Positions 56,330-64,000 of a stretch of 64,000 nt of DNA are shown here, piece by piece. Made by a program: the position numbers and the translations under genes. Below the pieces are notes generated by a model. That model saw nothing but the letters and a program-made list of their open reading frames with translations, was not told the origin of the DNA and searched no databases. This DNA comes from Centroberyx gerrardi (lineage: Eukaryota; Chordata; Actinopteri; Beryciformes; Berycidae), in the NCBI RefSeq assembly GCF_048128805.1, contig NC_136002.1, positions 25,936,602-26,000,601 of the forward strand. The letters are read 5' to 3'. The stretch's first letter is position 1. Each line of letters opens with the position of its first letter.

Positions 56330-57073
56330 TTGCTCAGTCATTTTCTCTGCAAGGACTAATAGACACTGTATCACATATGACACCGTTCCACCCGTCTGCT
56401 AGACATTACAGCCACCGAATTCCTCAAAGAGCTCATTGAGGCTATTGGACCTACTCTACTCTTTATTGTAAATAGCTCCCTGACTAATGGTTGTGTCCTT
56501 GGCTATTTTACGCTGGCAAGTGTCCAGCCTCTTCTGAAGAAACCCAACCTTGATTCAACCATCCTTACTAACTATAGGCCTATTTCCAAGTTGCCTTTTA
56601 TCTCTAAGATCCCGGAGAAAATAGTTTTAAAGCAACACTTAGAGATCAGAAAACCAAGATTGCCTGCTCAGATGCGCGCTCTCATTACACATGACAATGA
56701 AATAACCTTTTGAAAGATTTCAGGAAGGTTATTGCCAGCACCGTAGCGCTGAAACCACCCTTCTCAAAAGTTATTGATGATTTCTGATTAGTGCAGATGC
56801 AGGCGAGAGGTTGGTATCCCTGGGATTGCCCTGGAACGGTTTCTCAACCCACCAGTCATATAGAAAATTTTAGTTTCCTACTGGTGACCATGTTTCCTCC
56901 ACCTTAATTACATGTGGTATACCTTGAGGCTCCATTTTAGGTCTAGATTTATTCTCACCATACAGTATATGCTACAGTACCAATTGGCCACCTCATCTGC
57001 TGGCATGGCATCGCTTTCCACTGCTACACCAATGACGCACAGCTATACATGTCAGTAAAACCCACAGACTTAA

Positions 57074-57611
57074 AGGTCCAGTGCAGTGAGAATTGCATTT
57101 CTAAATTTCATGGTATAATTTAAGGACCCGTTAATGTAAAGTTACCCAAATTATTATAACTGTCAGCATTGTGGAAATTTGCCTAAAACCTGTTGAAAAA
57201 CTCTCCCTCTGGTTGTCAACAGAATCAAACAGATTTAGAATTCCAATCTCCTTCCTGGTGTAAATGATGTCATCCACACCCAGGTTTTAATGAATGCTCT
57301 GATTGGTCAACAATATGCATAGTTAATCAGGTGTCCCATAGTCTGTCAGACAGTCAGCTACTTGCTAAACTAGCCAAAATCTCTGTGCCTCCATTGTAGC
57401 TGGGTGCTGAAGCTCTAATACTGGATATTTGTTCCCCAAAGATAGAAATATATGCAATTGATGGCACAATCATAGGGAAGGTTTGGCTCTCACTAAGCCC
57501 TACAAGCTTTGTACCATCTAACCATCGAAAACAGAAAAAAATATATGCTCATTGTGTTAGAAATCAACATCAAACTGTTCCCGATTGAGCTGAAATCACT
57601 GCACTGGATCT
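57074..57611. mobile_element. piggyBac-like MITE with TTAA target duplication, nested in LINE
   Basis: 538 bp with AGGTCCAGTGCAGTGA at the left and TCACTGCACTGGATCT at the right, inverted with one mismatch in 16. TTAA flanks both ends (57070-57073, 57612-57615), as for piggyBac-type insertion. The LINE reading continues on both sides. Non-coding. Confidence 0.82.
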
Positions 57612-58108
57612 TTAAGTAAGTTGATGCTGCTGTTTAGCTGATGTTCAGGACAGGATGTCTCAGAACTTTCTGCAGTTAAACTCTGACAGAGCTGAAGTTC
57701 CTGTTATTACCCCTGAATTCATTTCAAAACAACTTCAGAAAGCCTCTTGGTCTTTTCACAGATAATGTCAAGGTGTCATCTTTGATAAAAGTTTAAACCT
57801 TGAGCAACACTCCGAAAAGCTAGTCAAGTGATGTTTTCTGCTACTAAGGAATATTGCCAAAATGAGATCGGTCCTGTCTCCTAGTAACACAGAGAGAATT
57901 ATACATACCTTTTTATATCTTCTCGTCTTATTACCATTAGGCCTTATTTACCAACCATTAACCAACAAGCTGTGGCACGGCTCCAGATTGTGCAAAATAC
58001 TGCAGCAAGGCTTTTCACCAGGTCTAAGTGAACAGACCACATTATACCCATTTTGGCATCCTCCTTACATTGGCTACTTGTCAGTTTTAGAAATGATTTC
58101 AAGATTTT

Positions 58109-58290
58109 TAGGCTTTTTTTTTTTTTTATGCTTTATTGACAGAGATAGTGTGAGAGAGAGACAGGAAGGTATGGGAGAGAGAGAGGGGAGGACATGCAGC
58201 AAATGACCGCGGGCTGGATTCGAAGCCGGGTTGCTGCGGGAAGGACTGAGCCTTATATGCGCTCTTCTCGGTGAGCCACCGGGGCGCCCC
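58109..58290 (-). mobile_element. tRNA-derived SINE with 16-bp target site duplication, nested in LINE
   Basis: On the minus strand it starts GGGGCGCCCCGGTGGCTCAC, has an A-box-like TGGCTCACCGAGA and a B-box GGCTTCGAATCC, then a CT-rich body, TCAATAAAGCAT and a poly-A tail. The direct repeat ATGATTTCAAGATTTT lies at 58093-58108 and 58291-58306. The LINE reading (FKILLITF-like) resumes after it. Confidence 0.85.
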
Positions 58291-58700
58291 ATGATTTCAA
58301 GATTTTATTGACAACCTTTACGGCTTGTCAAGGCCCTGCCCCTAGCTACATCTCTGACCTTCTGGCCTCTTGTGAGCCAGAGCGCAGTCTTAGATCCCCA
58401 GGCAGGACTCTCTTGGCAATTCCTAAGCGTAGGCTCAAGACGAAAGATGACCGGATTTCGCTGTCAGGACCCCTAGGCTGTTGACTGTCCTGCCTGACAA
58501 GCTTAGGCTGCTAAATCATTGTCATCCCTTAAAATCACTTCTCAAATCCCCTTTGCACAAAAAGGCCTTTTCATAATTTGACCTGCACATTTGCAGTGAT
58601 TTTTTTTTCTTTCATTTTTTTCTGTTATGTTTCTTTTTGTTGTTAAGCACTTTATAACTCCTATTGGTAGTAGCAGCAGTATTTTGAAGTACTTGTTAAT

Positions 58701-61700
58701 GTTTTTCCTCATTTTGTCGCTACAATACAGCAAGCACTGTACAATGGAGTTGCATTAAGTACAAAACATGATCAAATGTAACACAATGTACGGTACAGTA
58801 GGCCCGTTATAGTACTAGTCTGAAAACAGCAGATATGTCAAGGGAAATGATTACTCATTCATGCATTTAAGTCAACCATCCTTTAGTAATTTCCTAGTAT
58901 TTTGCTGACAGTACAGTGAAGATGGACAACAGAGCAGAGGCAACTTTGAAAAATTCAAACCTATGCAGTAAGTGTTTAAATGGTTTCCAAGGTATGCTCA
59001 GTCGTCCACTTAACCACCACAGCAGCCCATTTTAAGCTATTTTAACCTCTAATGTCCTCACATCGCCGAAAGCAAAAGTATTTTGAAGTTATAGTGAAAT
59101 TCGGGTCAATCTGCTTCAATCTCTGATCGCAGAGATAAAACCAGGGACAAAATAATATCTATTTTGGCAACTTGGGAGCCGCAGCAGGGTTGAGGTTCTG
59201 GTTTTAACTGGGGAACAGGTGAGAGATGGAAAGCGGGTGAAAATAAACAAAACACCACAACAAATCTCTGTGTTATAGAAATAAACAGAATGCAGTCTTC
59301 CATAGAGCAACATTTACACAGTAAATAGCTCACACTTGAAGCAGGTAAAATCCGATCACACAGCAAGGTTTTGATTAAAGACACACACTACATGTTAAGA
59401 AAAATTAAAGTGAGAGTTTCACAACAGCGATGCTTTGCTAAACTGAAAATAGGCTGCCTCTCATTTCACACCACATTTCAGGATCATCTGATTGGGACAA
59501 ACAATTTCATACCATTCTTATTAGTGTAATGAGAGCACACCTCAGTACATTATCATGCTAATACTACACCATGGGTGACAAACCTGGCCCTTCATTTTCC
59601 TTCAAAGTCACTTTGCTCTTTCAATTTTCTTTTAATTGTGACATGGCAACTGCTTCAGCATTTCTCTGGACTGATGAGCTGAAAACTTTTCTGTTAACCC
59701 AAATGCTTTGTGTACGTTCCCAAACTGCATAAATACTGTTGTACTTGAAGCTAGAGCAACACATGAAACAAACAAACCCAAGGATTCTGTTGGTATTAAA
59801 CAGGTAAACATGGTTCCACATAAATCACTTAATATAAACATGCTACACCACATTTTAACCGTTATTCTCATTGCTGATTGGATCAAGCATAGGTGTGTTT
59901 TTTTGCACATAGTCCAAGTTGTTTTGCCTTCAAACTTTTCCTCGTTGACACATGAAATAAAAAAAATGTGGGCCTTATACTTTATTTCAATATCATTAAG
60001 GCATGGTGGGAAACTTGTGGTACCTCCATAGCCAATTTGGATTTATGAGTCATTTTAGCAGCCTTTTGAATATGAATACACTAGTTTTATGCCACTGTCT
60101 AAAATAACCTACTGTGACTGCTATGATCATTACAGCCTCATGGAAATGTACACCCAAAAACTAGAGACCTTGGCCATTCAGAGGAGATAAGGATAGTCTA
60201 TATGCGTTCAAGATAACCGGTCAAAAATGAGTCAAAAGTTGACCAAAGCTGTGTAACTGATATTATTAATGCAAAACTTGGTGTAGCTTATAAAGATATA
60301 TAATCAAGCTTGGGAACAGACTTCTTATAGTCAGGGAAGTTTGTTACATATTGTCAGGCTGCCTGTCACATGAATCTCCACAGTCCTATGGGTCTAATCA
60401 TGTAAAGCATTTACACTTCCCACAAGGGAGTGGAGCGGATTAGATTAATGCTGACTCTACTCGGAGGTCTATTGAAAATGAATGCACACATCCCTCCATT
60501 CTAAAGATTTTCACCCAGCTTACACTGTAATTCAAGATCTCTATTTCTACAAAGCAGATCACTTTCAATTCTAGCTCAGTTTTGACATTACATGTCTTCA
60601 TGTTGTACATAATTTGAATAAAATTGTCTAATTCCATTGGGCCTTATTGTGTAACTGATCTTTTCAAAACCAACGATTCTTTGACTATTCTGCTCTACAC
60701 TGATGATAGCTCCTCTTCTAGCTTGTCTGCTGGCTAGAAATACCATAACAGCTAGCAGGCAAGCAAACGTAGCTAATACTGAATTCATCATACAGTGAAT
60801 TTCAATGAATTCCATTAATATTCCATATATTATTGGAGTGCAGCAGCATTCTCTTTTTGAAGCGCATCATGTAAACAACATTTGGGCAACATCCACTTCT
60901 TAGATTCTAAATGAGACCAGTTCTGAAAACTCAGATTCTTGCCATGATGCCCAGAATACGCCAATATTAGGCAGAATACTGATGCGTATAAACACCTTAT
61001 GCGGTTAACATATTGTCTGAGGCAAATTAAATAGCTTCGGTTTCACAAGTTTAGTGCGGTAGCATTGTCTTAAGCTTGTGACAGCTTTGTCAGCAGCTGG
61101 TGCTAATCACTCAGTTATTTGTAATGGCAAATGGTAAAAACAACCCCCGCAAAAAAAACTTTCTAAGTGAGGAAACAGTTTTTTGTTGTTATGAAGGAGA
61201 TGAACATGATGAAATATTTAGCTTAACAAAACAAGAAAAGTGAAAATAAGACATTATAAAGGTAAGTGTGTAAATGAATTATAACCATGGATGAAGGCAT
61301 ATCCAAAAGTAGATGATTAATGAAAGCTGATGTAAACAGCATTTGAGGAATTTGACCATACCCTTCATAAGGATATTAGTGTGCTTGCTATCTTCTACTG
61401 TACGGTCGGAAAGCTCTTATTCATTATGTGCAACTTTAAAGTATTCACTTTGTTTATTGCAAAAAAGCTAGGATTTTAACTTAATATGATGATAATTACA
61501 TTGAGACCGATAGCCACTGTAGCTATAGCTGTGTCTCGTTCAAAAGTTGATAACAGTTCCTGAGTGAAAACCAAGGGGCCAAAACAGTGTTTGAAGCCAA
61601 TGCCGAAGTCCTGGGAGAGACGATACCGCAAATGTCCTCAACTGGCTGCATGAACAACTTGAAACTCCACCCACCTCAATAAGTCAGTGGGACCAAGGCC

Positions 61701-63486
61701 CAACTTCTGTGTAGAAGATAAAGTCTTATTTTTCCTAAAAGAAGTTATAGTCACAATAACTATTTTCATTTCTTCTTATGTCTCCCCTTATGGTGCTTTT
61801 TTAAATAACTGTGCCATTAGGAAGAAGTCCACCTGTAAGGCTTAAACGTAACAATTCTTGACTTACTGTAGTAATAATATGCTGTATCTACACAGCAATT
61901 AGTTGAGAAAAATTCTATTATGCTTGTCTTTTGGAAGCAACAACTCGATGTAATTCAGAGACATTATTTTATCTGTTTTTATCATAAATGATGCCTTGGA
62001 GGTCTGGATCACATTTCCTCTCTCTTGAGGGCTTTCAGGTGATGTCACACACTCTCTGGCGGCCATATTGGAGGTCCCCAGCTCTTGGGCAACAGTAGCT
62101 TTTAACAGCTGATTGTGTTTCTAAAATACAACTTGGCCATCTCAACAAAATAAGACAGAGTAAATATCTGTGCTGTTTTTGACTGCGAATGGATCATTTC
62201 ACCACTTATGTAGCTATCTGACTGATTTTGTGCTTAGACAATATCAGCTTGTTAGCTAGCTAAGTATCTGCACAGCTCATCACTGTTTTGTTGTAAACAC
62301 ATCTGATTTGCGCACTAGCTAACAAATCCAGAAGACGCTAGCACTATTAATTGTTTTGATAAATTAGCCTGCTACTTAATTATTGTTTTTAAAATATATT
62401 ATTAGTTTTGGTAGTGTGGGCTACTATTGAAATAACTTCTAATGGTTAGTGCAGTTCTGACTATATTGGCCTATCACTATGTTTATTTATCCAACCTAGA
62501 TGGGACATCTAGGTTCTATCTAGGATCTATAAGAATATTGACAATGGAAATGCTTTGGAGGTGAATGGTTATGGGAGTAGATAAAATAGCCCACTTTTAT
62601 CAATTGCCCCATAACCCATGAAGTAACCCGCTCAAATCTGATTGTTTTCACCTATAGTGACCTTTTCTCAACAGTCTTAACAGGAAAAACAAGGGGAAAA
62701 ACAGATTTCATGTGATTTATTTCTGTAAAGACTGAAAGGTCAGATCTGTCACAAAAAAAAACAAAAAAACAAAAAATCATTTGTGCTGACAGTGTAATTT
62801 AAGCCCTATTGGTTCAACATCGACACAAATGCTTCCTATGTATATGGCAAACCTGCTGATTTGAGGCATTCAAGAGGGTGTGCCATTTTAAACGCTGTAA
62901 GCCTAGTTGACTGGAGAGATTTAAGCAATTGTTTATGTACAGTAGCTCATTAGGACCAAATCTAGTTCTGATGCATTAACTGGAACTAATCTGTAAACTG
63001 CCGGTGCAAAGTGATGCATGTTATAAAAATTAAACTGTAAATCTAGCTGCTCAAACATATTCAACTTTTGATAATGCCCTTATCCAACACTTCAATAAAG
63101 TATCTAAATCAACATAGGAACATTTGACTTCCTACTAGGCCTTCTAATATTCAATTCATTAAGTCATGGAAAATCCATATGTAATTATGGTAAAAGCTAA
63201 GGCTGTGATTACTTTTGCCCAGATCAGTAATGTACTCTGTGTCACCCTCTTTCTCACTCCATTGGCACCTGGCATTAAAATACAAATGCAGAGAGGACAG
63301 AAGATACATTAGGTCACACATACACATGTGCAAATGTGCTCAAACATTGATCTAGACCCAATCCAGCTGCAGTTTGTAACTCGATTATCATTTTAATTCC
63401 AGGTGTAAATGGCCTCTAGATGGTTTGGCAAAATCCTTCTTATTTGCATTAAATGTGTTTCTGTGGAGCCTCAATCTAATGTAGAC
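58701..63486. other. CADM2 intron 1 (part)
   Basis: AT-rich, with no convincing exon on either strand. A 75-codon minus-strand open frame at 60588-60815 with a hydrophobic stretch is not supported (see rejected list). Confidence 0.4.
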
Positions 63487-63952
63487 CAGTGGTGGAAAAA
63501 GTACTCAAATCCTTTACTTAAGTAGAAATGCCATAATGGAGAAATACTTCATTAAAAGTAAAGGTTCAGCATTCAAAAGATTACTTAAGTAAACGTATAT
63601 AAGTATTAGCAGTAAAATGTACTTTAAGTATCAAGAATACTCATGAAGTACTCATGAATGGTCCCTTTCAGAGTGTTAAATTATTGATGCATTAAACTGG
63701 AAGAAGTAACCTATTTTAATGTTGTAGGCGGTCCAGGTGGCGCTAGGTCTAACTACTCCTACTATGACTTATTCTGCGAAGTAACTAGTAACTACAGCCA
63801 TCACATAAATGTATTGGAGAAAAAAGTACAATATTTCCCTCTGAAATAGTGGAGTAAAAGTATAAAGTCTCACAAAATGGAAATACTCAAGTAAAGTGGC
63901 AGCACCTCAAAATTGTATTCAAGTAAATATACTTAGTTACTTTCCACCTCTG
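63487..63952. mobile_element. hAT-like MITE, complete, with 8-bp TSD
   Basis: 466 bp from CAGTGGTGGAAAAAGTACTC to GTTACTTTCCACCTCTG, with inverted ends. Flanks ATGTAGAC (63479-63486) and CTGTAGGC (63953-63960) match at 6 of 8. The interior is rich in ACTTAAGTA and AAGTA words. Related sequence is at 1940-2466. Confidence 0.78.
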
Positions 63953-64000
63953 CTGTAGGCACATCTTGTATCTGCACTGGGATTATAGTGGAGTTCTACC

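Larger units (their letters stand above)
56330..58700 (+). pseudogene. L2/Maui-like LINE remnant with reverse transcriptase fragments
   Basis: Conceptual fragments on the plus strand, in several frames: FLKELIEAIGPTLLFIVNSS and LLKKPNLDSTILTNYRPISK near 56420-56620, GDHVSSTLITCG near 56890, HCYTNDAQLYMSVKP near 57019-57063, QNFLQLNSDRAEVLVITPEF near 57660-57720, and PVLSPSNT-like, ASLHWLPV-like and ALHGLAPSYISDLL-like stretches to about 58400. The order matches vertebrate L2/Maui reverse transcriptase. The catalytic box, normally (Y/F)ADD, reads YTND, and many stops and frameshifts are present. Two later insertions interrupt it (57074-57611 and 58109-58290). Confidence 0.8.

Noticed and set aside
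58109..58290. tRNA gene on the minus strand
   Set aside because: A- and B-box-like sequences are present, but the head does not fold as a full cloverleaf and it continues into a SINE body with poly-A and a 16-bp target duplication.
60588..60815. 75-codon minus-strand frame with a hydrophobic N-terminal stretch, tested as CADM2 signal-peptide exon 1
   Set aside because: No similarity to CADM2 signal peptides and no phase 1 donor of the required G/GT form after the hydrophobic stretch.

Overview
This window is teleost fish nuclear DNA. It has vertebrate spliced genes with GT-AG introns, long AT-rich introns, many microsatellites, and interspersed repeats of teleost type (hAT-like and piggyBac-like MITEs, a tRNA-derived SINE, an L2/Maui-type LINE). 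I cannot name the species.

Layout. (1) 428-3457, minus strand: the 5' portion of USP16 (ubiquitin hydrolase), eight coding exons. They carry the ZnF-UBP domain, the catalytic Cys box and the QQQDSQELL box; the rest of the gene lies off the left edge. (2) 3458-4379: a head-to-head, probably bidirectional promoter. (3) 4380-7346, plus strand: complete four-exon RWDD2B. (4) 7347-21529: a gene-poor convergent interval. It holds a broken piggyBac-type transposase with one TTAA/CCC terminus, a repeat block with three hammerhead-ribozyme-like motifs, a MITE nested in that block, a GC-rich island, and presumably the CADM2 3' UTR. (5) 21530-50567, minus strand: ten recognisable exons of CADM2 (SynCAM2/nectin-like 3), covering three Ig domains, a Ser/Thr/Pro stalk, the TM segment and a tail ending EYFI. 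Signal-peptide exon 1 was not found and probably lies beyond the right edge. (6) 50568-64000: CADM2 intron 1, with a decayed L2/Maui-like LINE carrying two nested insertions, and a complete hAT-like MITE near the right edge.

USP16 and RWDD2B are head-to-head neighbours on human chromosome 21, while CADM2 is on human chromosome 3. Their adjacency here fits the old HSA3/HSA21 association. USP16 and RWDD2B are housekeeping-type intracellular proteins; CADM2 is a neuronal adhesion receptor. I infer no functional link beyond the shared promoter of the first two.

Most notable: three 41-nt hammerhead-like motifs at 11441-11987 whose stem I pairs exactly in two cases, with many of the differences explained by CpG decay; a 100-bp (GA)n that on the gene strand forms a giant polypyrimidine tract 9 nt before the CADM2 TM-exon acceptor; a decayed duplicate of the second Ig2 exon of CADM2 that keeps its splice donor; and alternative-exon candidates in the CADM2 stalk. 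All exon calls come from reading splice sites and protein similarity by eye; no alignment program was run.
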